Positions 43,018-51,172 of a stretch of DNA of 64,000 nucleotides are shown here, one piece after another (the first letter of the stretch is position 1; every line of letters begins with the position of its first letter). Location of the stretch: contig JAZIHH010000001.1 of NCBI GenBank assembly GCA_036678685.1, positions 62,001-126,000 of the forward strand, given 5' to 3'. The stretch is from JAZIHH01 sp036678685 (GTDB taxonomy: Bacteria; Bacillota; UBA4882; UBA10575). A program made the position numbers and the translations under genes. The notes under the pieces were generated by a model. The model did no database searches and was not told the DNA's origin. It worked only from the letters and a program-made list of their open reading frames with translations.

Positions 43018-44390
43018 TATTTGGTCTCCTCCCCCAACAGTTCCTCGACGATTTCTTCCATTTTCATCCCCCGGGACCCTTTCACCAAAACATGATCGCC
43101 GGGGGCAAGATAGTTTTTCAGATCGCGAATTAACCGTTTTTTATCCGCGTAATGGCGGCTAAAAACTCCGGCTTCGGCGGCGGCGGCAACGGTCTCCTCC
43201 GAGCGGGGGCCATAGGCGAAAAGCGCCGTACAACCGTAATCCGCGACCATGTTCCCGGTTTCCCGGTGAGCTTGGCCGCTGATTTCCCCCAGTTCCAGCA
43301 TGTCACCAAGGACGGCAATTTTCCGGCCTTTCATCTTCCCCAGCACCTCGAGGGCTTTCTGGACCGAATCGGGGTCGGCATTATAAGTGTCGTCAATCAC
43401 CGTTATCCCCCGGGTTTCCAGGATCCGTAAACGTTTATCCACCGGCGGCAGTTTCTTAAAACCCGCAGCCACCTGGCCGGGGGAAAGACCAAAGGATAAA
43501 GCTGTTGCCGCCGCCGCCAAGGCATTGGCCACATTATGACGTCCCGGCAGGGGAAGGAAGAATGTAAAAGGACCCCATTTCCCTGCAACCTCCACTTCTT
43601 GTCCGCCTCCGGCCGGGCGGACGGCCACGGCTCTCAGATCGGGTTCTGACTCTTCCTCAAAGCCGTAAAACACCGAACGCCCCGGGAAAAGTCCCTGCAT
43701 GGCCCGTACGTAGGGGTCATCGGCGTTAAGCACCGCCAGCCCCTCCCGGTTCAGGGAAGCAATCAATTCCCCCTTCGCCCGGGCAATAGCCTCCCGGGAA
43801 CCTAAAAGCTCCATATGGCTGACGCCCACATTGGTCACCACTCCTACCGTGGGACGGGACAGACCGGCCAGATAAGCGATCTCCCCCTCGCCGCGCATGC
43901 CCATTTCCAAAACCACCACTTCGGTAGGGGGTTTCATTTTTAACAAAGTCAGGGGCAGGCCAACTTCGTTATTATAATTCATGGCGCTCTTTAAGACTTT
44001 ATACTTCTCCTCCAGCAGGGCGCCGATCATCTCTTTGGTAGTGGTTTTACCGTTGCTGCCGGTAACGCCGATCACCTGGACAGAAAAACGTTGGCGGTGG
44101 TAGGCGGCGAGTTTCCCCAAGGCCAAAAGGGTGCTGGCCACCCGGATCACCGCTACTCCGGGCGGAAAATCCATCTTTTTCTCGACGATCAGGGCGGAGG
44201 CGCCGGCGGCCAGCGCCTGCCCGGTAAAATCATGCCCGTCGTATTTTTCTCCCCGCAAGGCCAAAAACGCCTCGCCCCGCCGGAGGGTCCGGCTGTCGGT
44301 ACTTACTCCTTGCACCCGGGCCTCAAGAGGCCCGGTTAAAAGTTCCCCGCTGGTTGCCGTCAAAATTTCCTGCATAGTAAATTCAGCCAT
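43017..44390 (-). CDS. murF: MurF, D-Ala-D-Ala-adding enzyme
   Basis: Adds D-Ala-D-Ala to the UDP-MurNAc tripeptide. The 457 residues show the mur ligase ATP loop GVTGSNGKTTTKEM (about 108-121), the central domain with ALNADDPYV, the lid NALAAAATAL and the C-terminal domain DDTYNADPDS. Its start overlaps the end of murE by eight bases, indicating translational coupling. Confidence 0.95.
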   Translation of the reverse strand: MAEFTMQEILTATSGELLTGPLEARVQGVSTDSRTLRRGEAFLALRGEKYDGHDFTGQALAAGASALIVEKKMDFPPGVAVIRVASTLLALGKLAAYHRQRFSVQVIGVTGSNGKTTTKEMIGALLEEKYKVLKSAMNYNNEVGLPLTLLKMKPPTEVVVLEMGMRGEGEIAYLAGLSRPTVGVVTNVGVSHMELLGSREAIARAKGELIASLNREGLAVLNADDPYVRAMQGLFPGRSVFYGFEEESEPDLRAVAVRPAGGGQEVEVAGKWGPFTFFLPLPGRHNVANALAAAATALSFGLSPGQVAAGFKKLPPVDKRLRILETRGITVIDDTYNADPDSVQKALEVLGKMKGRKIAVLGDMLELGEISGQAHRETGNMVADYGCTALFAYGPRSEETVAAAAEAGVFSRHYADKKRLIRDLKNYLAPGDHVLVKGSRGMKMEEIVEELLGEETK

Positions 44391-45852
44391 GGTTTCTCTC
44401 CTTTAACGCCGCCGCTGCTGTTTCCCGGTCGTTAAAATAAAGAGTCCGGTCTTTAAAAATTTGATAGGTTTCGTGGCCTTTACCCGCGATGATCACCATA
44501 TCTCCGGGACCGGCCAAATTGATTGCTTCCCGGATGGCTTGTTCCCGGTCGAGGATAATCCGGTACCGGCCGGCGGCGTCCGTTTTCTGGAAGCCTTCCG
44601 CGATTTCGCCGGCGATTGCCGCCGGGTCTTCCGAGCGCGGATTGTCACTGGTAACAATGGAAAAATCACTAAGAAGCGCGGCGATCCTGCCCATTTCCCG
44701 CCGTTTCCCCCGGTCCCGGTCCCCGCCGCAGCCAAAAACCACGAATACACGGTTTTTCGCCAAAGAACGGGCGGTACGCAAAACATTGGCAAGGCCGTCG
44801 GGGGTATGGGCGTAATCGACCACCACGGTGAAGTCTTTGCCGCCGGGGACAACTTCAAAACGTCCCGGTACCCCCGTCAGCTTTTCTACGCCCCGGCAGG
44901 CCGTGTCAAGTTCCACGTTCAAGGCCAAGCTTAGCCCCAGGGCGCCCAGGGCGTTATAGACATTGAATTTCCCGGGGAGGCTGAGTCTCAGCATCCTTTT
45001 CCCCCAGGGAGTACAGGCTGTGAACGTACTCTCCTTCATCGTCATCGTGACCTCTTCGGCCCGGATGTCCGCCTCCGGTGCAAAACCGTAGGTAAGCTTC
45101 CGGGCCCGCGTACAACGGATTATATAGGGCCCGTACGGGTCATCAATGTTGATGACGGCCGCCGCTTCCGGGGCAAGCCCCTTGAAAAAACTGCTTTTCA
45201 CCTGCAAATACTCGTCGAAAGTCCCGTGAAAATCCAGGTGATCCCGGGTAATATTGGTGAAAAGGCCGCCGGCAAAAGAGAGGCCCTCCACTCTCCCCAA
45301 GGCCAAAGCATGGGAAGAAACCTCCATAACGGCGAATTTCACCTCATTCTTAACCATTTCCGCAAAAAGCCGCTGCAGATCCAGGGCTCCCGGGGTAGTA
45401 TTACCGGCGGGTTCAGTCCTCTCGCCCAGGAGATGATGGATGGTTCCAATCAGTCCGGCTCGGTTAAAAGCCTCTTTGAGAATGGAATGAAGTAAAAAAG
45501 TGGAAGTCGTTTTCCCGTTGGTTCCCACCACACCCAGCAGGTTAAGGCGGGCGGCCGGATCCTGATAAAAAACTTTACCCACCAGGGGCAAGACTTTCCG
45601 GGTATCGGGTACCAGGATCAAATTAACCTGTCCTTCCAAGCCCCGGGTTTCTTCCGCCAGCACGGCAACGGCTCCCCGGGAAAGCGCTTCGCTCATATAA
45701 TCATGGCCGTCGGCTTTGCTGCCGCGAAGGGCAATAAACAAAGCGCCGGGGCCGACCGCCCGTGAATCGTATTCCACGGCGGTAATCTCTGTGTTCCCGT
45801 CTCCCCAAAATTCTTTTACCGGCAACCGGAGCAATAAATCCTTGAGCCGCAC
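44383..45852 (-). CDS. murE: MurE, meso-diaminopimelate-adding ligase
   Basis: Adds the third residue to UDP-MurNAc-L-Ala-D-Glu. VVGTNGKTTSTFLLHSI is the ATP loop, and TSDNPRSEDP contains the DNPR signature of meso-DAP-type enzymes, so the wall is probably A1gamma (lysine types differ). I favour the GTG at 45852 (489 residues), behind AGGTGAGG, since it gives the family start VRLKDLLL. Upstream ATG and GTG options in the same frame add residues without homology. It is 108 bases after the PBP stop. Confidence 0.92.
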   Translation of the reverse strand: MRLKDLLLRLPVKEFWGDGNTEITAVEYDSRAVGPGALFIALRGSKADGHDYMSEALSRGAVAVLAEETRGLEGQVNLILVPDTRKVLPLVGKVFYQDPAARLNLLGVVGTNGKTTSTFLLHSILKEAFNRAGLIGTIHHLLGERTEPAGNTTPGALDLQRLFAEMVKNEVKFAVMEVSSHALALGRVEGLSFAGGLFTNITRDHLDFHGTFDEYLQVKSSFFKGLAPEAAAVINIDDPYGPYIIRCTRARKLTYGFAPEADIRAEEVTMTMKESTFTACTPWGKRMLRLSLPGKFNVYNALGALGLSLALNVELDTACRGVEKLTGVPGRFEVVPGGKDFTVVVDYAHTPDGLANVLRTARSLAKNRVFVVFGCGGDRDRGKRREMGRIAALLSDFSIVTSDNPRSEDPAAIAGEIAEGFQKTDAAGRYRIILDREQAIREAINLAGPGDMVIIAGKGHETYQIFKDRTLYFNDRETAAAALKERNHG

Positions 45853-45960
45853 CGTCCTCACCTGTTTTCTATTATTGCCACAATTTAGCATTTTATAACC
45901 GGCGACGCTCCTGTCCCCCCTCCGGGCGCCAAATAATTTCCATCAAAGATTAAAAGCCGC

Positions 45961-48069
45961 CTACAAGTCGGTGTTCAGGAAATAAACGGTTACGGTCATC
46001 CCCGGACTCAAACGTGTTCCCGGCGGGGGAATTTGGGCCACCGCCAGGCCGGTCCCGTGAGCCGTCAGCCGTAACCCCATTTCTTTCAGGATCTTTTCCG
46101 CCTTTTCCACGGAAAGTCCGGTTAAATCCGGGACCAGGACCGTAGATTCTTCTACATTATACTTTGCTTTTTCGTCGTAGTAAAGAAGGATTGCTGTTTT
46201 GGGCGGTACCATCGTCCCTGCTTTAGGATTCTGTTCCATCACATAATCTCCTGTTCCCAATTCCCGCCAGGCGAGGCCGGCTCTGGACAAGATCTGCCTT
46301 GCTTCTTCCTTGGTGAGCCGCAACAGGTTGGGGACGGGTTGTAAAGCGGCTTCGTATTCAGAGAGACCCGGTTCCGGCGTTGACGGCGGGACCCCCAGGT
46401 AGCGTAGGACGTCCCGTACGACGGCGGCGAAGACCGGAGCAGTGATTACTCCTCCGTATTTCACCGGGCCCTGCGGTTCATCCAAGATTACCAACGCCGC
46501 CACTTGCGGGTCTTCCACCGGGGCAAAACCAAGAAACGAGGCGATCCGTTCCGCGCCGTAGGCGCCGCCGACCGGCTTTTGGGCCGTGCCGGTTTTGCCG
46601 GCCACCCGGTAGCCCGGGATTTGGGCCCGGTTTCCCGACCCTTGGGTAACAACCGATTCCAGAATCAATTTTAATTCTTCCGCCGTTTTTTCCGACAAAA
46701 CGCGGCGGACTACTTTTTTCTCAAATCTTTTGATTACTTCACCATCAACCGTCCTTACCTCCCGTACCAGCCGGGGTTCAAGCAAAAAACCGCCATTGGC
46801 GATGACCGCCAAGGCCTGCAACAACTGGACGGGCGTTACGGAGATCCCCTGCCCGAAACCGATGGTGGCGAGTTCCACGTTTTTGATCCGGGACAACGGC
46901 GGGACAATGCCCCGGGCTTCCCCGGGGAAGTCGATCCCCGTCGGCGAACCAAAACCGAAAGCTTCGAGATAATGATAGAATTTTTCTTTCCCCAGGCGGA
47001 GGGCAAGGGTGGCGAAGACGGGATTACAAGAATTTTCCGTTGCCTCCACAAAGGTTTGACGGCCGTGGCCCCCGGCCCGCCAACAACCCAGCCGGGTGTT
47101 GTCAACCAGAAGAAAACCGGGATCAAAAAATACCGAATCCCGGCGGACCACACCTTCTTCCAGAGCGGCGGCGGCCGTAACAATTTTAAAAGTGGAACCC
47201 GGCTCAAACTGGTCGGTGACCGGCCAATTCCGCCAGGTATTTACCGGATAGTTTTGGTAATTGTTCGGGTCGAAAGTGGGATAAACCGCCATCGCCAAAA
47301 TTTCACCGGTGATGGGGTTCATGACAACTATACATCCGCGTTTGGCTCCCTCCTGCAAAACCGCTTTTTCCAATTCCCGTTCGGCAATATGTTGAATCCG
47401 CTCATCAAGCGTGAGCACCAAACTTACTCCGTCCCGGGGAGGCACATATCTCCTTTCCCCCAAGGGAATACTCTGCCCCCGGGAATCAAATTCCGCCTGT
47501 TGGCTGCCGGGCACGCCCCGGAGATACTCGTCGTAATATTTTTCCAAACCCTCCAGCCCTTGATTGTCAATGCCGGCAAACCCCAGGACTTGCGCAGCCA
47601 GCTTACTTTGGGGGTAAAAACGCTGGGCTTTGGGAATCACCTCGATCCCGGGGAGGCGGGCCCGGCGAATCATTTCCGCTTCTTCGGGGAGAGCCTTTCT
47701 TTTCAGCCAGACAAAGGAAAGGTTGCGGGTTAAAAGGTTATAGACCGTCTCTTCCGGCATACTTAAAATCTCGGCAACGGTTTTTGCCGTTTTTGCCACA
47801 TCCGTTACCTGCCGGGGAACGGCATAAACGCAATCGGCATCAAAACTGACGGCCAAAGGACGATGATTGCGGTCGAAAATCATTCCCCGCTTCGGCTCCA
47901 GGGGTATATCGCGTAAGCGTTGATTCTCGGCTATTTTCTGATAATACTCGGCTTTTAAAACTTGAAGGTAAAAAAGGCGACCGGTGAGGATCCCGGTAAA
48001 CATAAAGATCATTAAAAAAAGGATGGTTATCCTTTTCTTAACGACCAGGAGTCGGTTGAAAATCCGCAC
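45961..48069 (-). CDS. Class B penicillin-binding protein with two PASTA domains
   Basis: A 702-residue D,D-transpeptidase anchored by an N-terminal helix (12-30). The dimerisation domain follows to about 210, then the transpeptidase with Ser292-TFK, Ser347-CN and Lys492-TGT. Two PASTA domains close the protein (about 575-635 and 640-702; each with VPNLLRLTKEEA or VPDLTGLSVEKAE). This is the PbpB/SpoVD type. With only one such gene between ftsL and murE I cannot choose between division and cortex roles. Partner of FtsW/SpoVE in the same cluster. Confidence 0.93.
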   Translation of the reverse strand: MRIFNRLLVVKKRITILFLMIFMFTGILTGRLFYLQVLKAEYYQKIAENQRLRDIPLEPKRGMIFDRNHRPLAVSFDADCVYAVPRQVTDVAKTAKTVAEILSMPEETVYNLLTRNLSFVWLKRKALPEEAEMIRRARLPGIEVIPKAQRFYPQSKLAAQVLGFAGIDNQGLEGLEKYYDEYLRGVPGSQQAEFDSRGQSIPLGERRYVPPRDGVSLVLTLDERIQHIAERELEKAVLQEGAKRGCIVVMNPITGEILAMAVYPTFDPNNYQNYPVNTWRNWPVTDQFEPGSTFKIVTAAAALEEGVVRRDSVFFDPGFLLVDNTRLGCWRAGGHGRQTFVEATENSCNPVFATLALRLGKEKFYHYLEAFGFGSPTGIDFPGEARGIVPPLSRIKNVELATIGFGQGISVTPVQLLQALAVIANGGFLLEPRLVREVRTVDGEVIKRFEKKVVRRVLSEKTAEELKLILESVVTQGSGNRAQIPGYRVAGKTGTAQKPVGGAYGAERIASFLGFAPVEDPQVAALVILDEPQGPVKYGGVITAPVFAAVVRDVLRYLGVPPSTPEPGLSEYEAALQPVPNLLRLTKEEARQILSRAGLAWRELGTGDYVMEQNPKAGTMVPPKTAILLYYDEKAKYNVEESTVLVPDLTGLSVEKAEKILKEMGLRLTAHGTGLAVAQIPPPGTRLSPGMTVTVYFLNTDL

Positions 48070-48096
48070 AGCTCACCTCCACCCTTTACCGGCCGT

Positions 48097-48582
48097 TCAA
48101 TACCGGGTTCCGGCCAAAGTCCGTCCCACTCCGGACAGCCACCCCGCTATCCTTTCCATAACCCCCTGGTTTAAGCTTCCGGCCTCCGAACCTTGCATAT
48201 ACAAGGTAATCTCCGGTGTTTCCAGAACCGGCGGAGACAAAGCGGCAAGTTGTGTGTTGGTTATAATCCCGGTGGGTTTCATGCCCAGATTATTCAGGGC
48301 AATAGTTTCAATCCGGCCGCTGGAACTCAAATTGGCCAGGTCATACTGGAGATGGCCAATAATTTTTTCCACTTCTTTTATTTCGTTTTCAACTTTATGG
48401 AGTTGCTGTTGGGTCTGGGCCAGCAATGCTTGGACTAAAGTGTTGGCCGTCATCAAACAGAGCAAAAGGCCGGTAACCCGGATCAGGTTAACAAACTTTT
48501 TTTTGTTGAACCTCCGGACTCTCCGCACTCTTACCCTGCGCGGAGCCGGATAATACAAATCTTCGGCCTTTGCTGTTACCAT
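48097..48582 (-). CDS. ftsL: FtsL-like division protein
   Basis: A 161-residue bitopic protein: basic cytoplasmic N-terminus, one helix (about 32-52), then a coiled coil (QTQQQLHKVENEIKEVEKIIGHLQYDL, read as QQLHKVENEIKEVEKII) and ALNNLGMKPTG, as in FtsL. The ATG at 48582 has GGAGGAGG nine bases ahead. An ATG 57 bases upstream lies inside rsmH. The position between rsmH and the PBP is the classic ftsL slot. Confidence 0.85.
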   Translation of the reverse strand: MVTAKAEDLYYPAPRRVRVRRVRRFNKKKFVNLIRVTGLLLCLMTANTLVQALLAQTQQQLHKVENEIKEVEKIIGHLQYDLANLSSSGRIETIALNNLGMKPTGIITNTQLAALSPPVLETPEITLYMQGSEAGSLNQGVMERIAGWLSGVGRTLAGTRY

Positions 48583-48604
48583 TTTTATGCCTCCTCCTCC
48601 GGTA

Positions 48605-49546
48605 CTAGACCAATTTACGAACAGCTCTAAGCTTGGCACTGCGGGAGCGGTTGTTGGTTTTTTTTTCCTCCGCTGAAGGAGTCACCGGACGGGGGGTGAG
48701 AATCTCGATGACGGGTCTCCCCTCGCAGCGGCAAACCGGTAATTCCGGCGGGCACTGACAAGAACGGGCTTTTTCCTGGAAAATTTTCTTCACAATCCGG
48801 TCTTCCAAAGAATGAAAGGAAATCACCGCCATCCGGCCGCCCGGGGCCAGGCTGTTGATCCCGGCAACCAGGGCCTTTGTTAAGGCTTCCAACTCCCGGT
48901 TAACCGCAATGCGTAACGCCTGAAAAGTGCGCCGGGCCGGATGAGGCCCGCGGCGGCGGGCGCCGGCCGGGATAGCGGCTTTAATGACCTCCACCAAATG
49001 GCCGGTGGTAAGGATAGACCGGCGTTGACGTTCCTCCACAATAAAGCGGGCGATCCGGGAAGCCCAAGCTTCTTCCCCATAATCCCGGATGATCCGGGTC
49101 AACTCTTCTTGGGTGGCACTGTTAACCAGCTCGGCGGCGGAAAACTTCTGCGAAACATCCATCCGCATATCCAGGGGAGCATCCTGCAAGTAGGAAAAGC
49201 CTCTTTGCCCCTCGTCAAGCTGAAGGGAGGAAACCCCAAGATCAAAGAGGATCCCGTCGGGGGCCGGCAGTTTTTCTTCTTGCAGAAAAGCGGCCAAATC
49301 TTCAAAGTTTCCCTGCCGCAAAAGCAAACGTCCGGGAAAAAAAGATAAATTTTCCCCGGCCATCACCAGGGCCGAGGCATCCAGATCGATCCCCAGCAGG
49401 GTCCCGGAAGGGCCCAGTCTTTCGGCAATCAAAGAAGCATGCCCGCCCATGCCGATTGTGGCGTCCACAAAGGTCTCCCCGGCCGCCGGGGCCAGGTATC
49501 TCAGGACTTCCGCGGGCAAGACAGGAATATGAACCGTCCTGTTCAT
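48605..49546 (-). CDS. rsmH: RsmH, 16S rRNA m4C1402 methyltransferase
   Basis: N4-methylates C1402 of 16S rRNA with SAM. The ATG at 49546 gives 313 residues and the family N-terminus HIPVLPAEVLRYL, behind GAGGAGGAAGAGG. The longer frame to 49672 runs into mraZ. Landmarks: FVDATIGMGGHA (27-38, SAM loop), ILFDLGVSSLQLD, RTFQALRIAVNREL and SFHSLEDRIVKK. The C-terminal RPVTPSAEEKKTNNRSRSAKLRA is a normal ending. mraZ precedes by 35 bases. Confidence 0.95.
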   Translation of the reverse strand: MNRTVHIPVLPAEVLRYLAPAAGETFVDATIGMGGHASLIAERLGPSGTLLGIDLDASALVMAGENLSFFPGRLLLRQGNFEDLAAFLQEEKLPAPDGILFDLGVSSLQLDEGQRGFSYLQDAPLDMRMDVSQKFSAAELVNSATQEELTRIIRDYGEEAWASRIARFIVEERQRRSILTTGHLVEVIKAAIPAGARRRGPHPARRTFQALRIAVNRELEALTKALVAGINSLAPGGRMAVISFHSLEDRIVKKIFQEKARSCQCPPELPVCRCEGRPVIEILTPRPVTPSAEEKKTNNRSRSAKLRAVRKLV

Positions 49547-49581
49547 ATCCTCTTCCTCCTCGCCGGGCTCAGAGTGAGTGT

Positions 49582-50013
49582 TTAAATACCGAGACCAATA
49601 ATCTTCTCCGCCAGGGTCTCGTAAGATTCTTCCGCCTTCTTGGCATATTCGTCCCAAACTTCGCGGGCCCAAATTTCAATCCGGGTGGCAACTCCCAAAA
49701 TATATAAATCCTTTTTAATCCGGGCATGTTCCCGGAGGTGAGGCGGGATGGAGATCCGGCCTTGCTTGTCCGGTTCACACTCCACGGCGCCGGAAAAAAA
49801 CAAGCGGACAAAAGCTCTGGCATCCGCCTGCGTCGTGGGAAGGGCCTTCATTTTTTCTTCGATGTTTTTCCATTCCGAAAGCGGGTAAACAAATAACGAG
49901 TGTTCCAGCCCGCGGGTGAGAACAAACTGCTCCCCCAGACCGTCCCGGAATTTCGCCGGGATAATCACACGGCCTTTTTCGTCCAGGGAATGCTGGTACT
50001 CACCCATAAACAA
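49582..50013 (-). CDS. mraZ: MraZ, transcriptional regulator of the cell-wall cluster
   Basis: A 143-residue AbrB-fold DNA-binding protein that autoregulates the division cluster. I use the TTG at 50013: it gives (M)FMGEYQHSLDEKGR, the common MraZ N-terminus, exactly the Bacillus length, and GGGGTGA lies seven bases upstream. The usual ATG two codons later has no better site. Two half-repeats with DEKGR and DKQGR are visible. Three AAGTGG repeats at 10-base spacing sit between its promoter and start. Confidence 0.94.
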   Translation of the reverse strand: MFMGEYQHSLDEKGRVIIPAKFRDGLGEQFVLTRGLEHSLFVYPLSEWKNIEEKMKALPTTQADARAFVRLFFSGAVECEPDKQGRISIPPHLREHARIKKDLYILGVATRIEIWAREVWDEYAKKAEESYETLAEKIIGLGI

Positions 50014-50039
50014 CGGACCGTCACCCCATTTTCTTTCTT

Positions 50040-50065
50040 CCACTTCACTCCACTTTGCTCCACTT
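50040..50065 (-). promoter_or_regulatory. MraZ-box-like operator
   Basis: On the minus strand AAGTGG occurs three times with an exact 10-base period (complement CCACTT at 50040, 50050, 50060), between the promoter and mraZ. MraZ is known to bind tandem GTGG-containing repeats at this place in other bacteria, so autorepression or autoactivation is expected. Confidence 0.75.
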
Positions 50066-50082
50066 GCCGCCCCCTACTAATC

Positions 50083-50111
50083 ATAATGCTCCATTTTTTC
50101 TGATTTGTCAA
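50083..50111 (-). promoter_or_regulatory. Promoter of the mraZ cluster
   Basis: Minus-strand perfect TTGACA (50106-50111), 17-base spacer and CATTAT (50083-50088, four of six to consensus). Directly upstream of the MraZ box. It should drive mraZ to murA. Confidence 0.8.
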
Positions 50112-50142
50112 GGTTTTTTTATATTTTTTCCCATGGCCGGGC

Positions 50143-50173
50143 AAAAAATAAAAACCCCCAGCTCTAAGGGGGC
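50143..50173 (-). terminator. Terminator of the 57-residue small gene
   Basis: Minus-strand GCCCCC-TTAGAGCT-GGGGG followed by TTTTTATTTTTT. It lies 41 bases after the small gene's stop and separates it from the mraZ promoter. Confidence 0.7.
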
Positions 50174-50213
50174 ACAATTTTTAAATTCTCTCAATTTTTA
50201 ATATCGTTATTTT

Positions 50214-50387
50214 TTAGAATTTTTTCTCATTTGTGATTATTCCCAACAAGATTAGCAAACCGGTCAGGATGAGAACATCCAGGGCATTGGGTAAAAACAA
50301 GCATTTAACCAGTACCAGCCCGGTAACAACCAGTAAAATACCTTTTTCCAACTGTTTAAAATCAAAAAAAGGTTTCCGGGGTTGCAA
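50214..50387 (-). CDS. Small 57-residue membrane protein
   Basis: A short frame read from TTG 50387, which has GGGGAGG six bases ahead, to TAA at 50214. The product starts MQPRKPFFDFKQLEKG and then has two hydrophobic helices (LLVVTGLVLVKCLFL and ALDVLILTGLLILLGII) and a charged tail. The KQLEKG-helix pattern is reminiscent of LiaF/DUF5668-type membrane segments, but the match is weak. Evidence for reality: good ribosome site, two clean helices, a terminator right after the stop, and a TATAAT (in CATATAATATCC) upstream. Function unknown. Confidence 0.55.
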   Translation of the reverse strand: MQPRKPFFDFKQLEKGILLVVTGLVLVKCLFLPNALDVLILTGLLILLGIITNEKKF

Positions 50388-50513
50388 ACCCTTCCTCCCC
50401 TTCCGGCATTTCTCCCGGGATATTATATGTAAAAGATAAAAAAAAAGACCGGTTAACCGATTATCTGTCTTAATGACTTATTTTTTACATAAAAGGTAGG
50501 ATTTTAAATAAAC

Positions 50514-50536
50514 TTGTCGAAAATTTTTGGTAAAAT
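50514..50536 (+). promoter_or_regulatory. Spo0A-box sequence and -10 before the barrel-like gene
   Basis: TTGTCGAA (50514-50521) is a perfect match to the 0A-box consensus TGTCGAA, followed by TAAAAT (50531-50536) as -10. No good -35 exists at 17 bases (ATAAAC), which is typical of Spo0A-activated promoters whose box replaces or abuts the -35. Inferred only. Confidence 0.45.
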
Positions 50537-50552
50537 TTAAGGAGGATAAATT

Positions 50553-51056
50553 ATGAAAAAAATCTCTATCTTATTTTTAACCTTTTTATTCTTATTGAGC
50601 ACGGCAGGGATGGCCTCGGCCGTTGATTTTTCTTTGACTATTGGAACTATAGGCGTTCGTCCAACTATTGAGGCCGGGTTGCATCTCGGCGATCGTTTCG
50701 AAGCAACCGTTGGCTTTGATTTTCTTAGTGTGTCTAAATCATTTTCTTCAGTTTATAAAGCGAGTGGTCATAAAATTACGATTTCTCCCGGAATACGGTA
50801 TTACTACAAGAAAGCCGGCAAAGTGGACTCCTTTTTCTTTGGCCGGCTGAAAAAGGAATTATATGGCGGTGATCTTCTTCCTCCTGAGGAAAGTATATTT
50901 GAGTTTACCGGCGGCTTGGGTTTTGCCTACAATATTGACCCCCGGTTCGCCGTCCTTACCGAAGCCGGATTACTATGGTATTCTGAGAAGCTCCATGATT
51001 ACTCGCATACCGAAACAGTTACCATTTATTCTGTTGGTTTTAAATGCCTCCTCTAA
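50553..51056 (+). CDS. Small exported beta-barrel-like protein
   Basis: A 167-residue protein with a classical signal peptide (ISILFLTFLFLLSTAGMASA, cleavage after ASA near residue 23). The mature part is a series of short alternating strands with Gly and aromatic residues (GIRYYYKK, FEFTGGLGFAYNIDPRFAVLTEAGLLWY). This is the look of outer-membrane eight-stranded barrels (OmpW/OMP_b-brl type), though the last residue is Leu rather than Phe. Base composition is visibly more AT-rich than neighbouring genes, hinting at transfer. A perfect Shine-Dalgarno AAGGAGG precedes the ATG. It is alone on the plus strand between a small membrane gene and pnp. If a true barrel, the cell would need an outer membrane. 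Confidence 0.65.
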   Translation: MKKISILFLTFLFLLSTAGMASAVDFSLTIGTIGVRPTIEAGLHLGDRFEATVGFDFLSVSKSFSSVYKASGHKITISPGIRYYYKKAGKVDSFFFGRLKKELYGGDLLPPEESIFEFTGGLGFAYNIDPRFAVLTEAGLLWYSEKLHDYSHTETVTIYSVGFKCLL

Positions 51057-51142
51057 ATTCCCGGCCACACAATAACGAAAAAGCCCCGGCTGAACACGGA
51101 GCTTTTTAAGGGGCTAAGATTATGCCGGTATATATAATAAGA

Positions 51143-51172
51143 AAGAACCGAGGTTTCCCGGTTCTTTTTTTT
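51143..51172. terminator. Bidirectional terminator between barrel-like gene and pnp
   Basis: AAGAACCG-AGGTTTCC-CGGTTCTT followed by T8 on the plus strand (eight-pair stem). It also touches the pnp stop on the other strand, where U-rich sequence follows. It serves the plus gene best and probably pnp too. A second inverted pair AGCCCC/GGGGCT precedes it at about 51080-51115. Confidence 0.8.
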
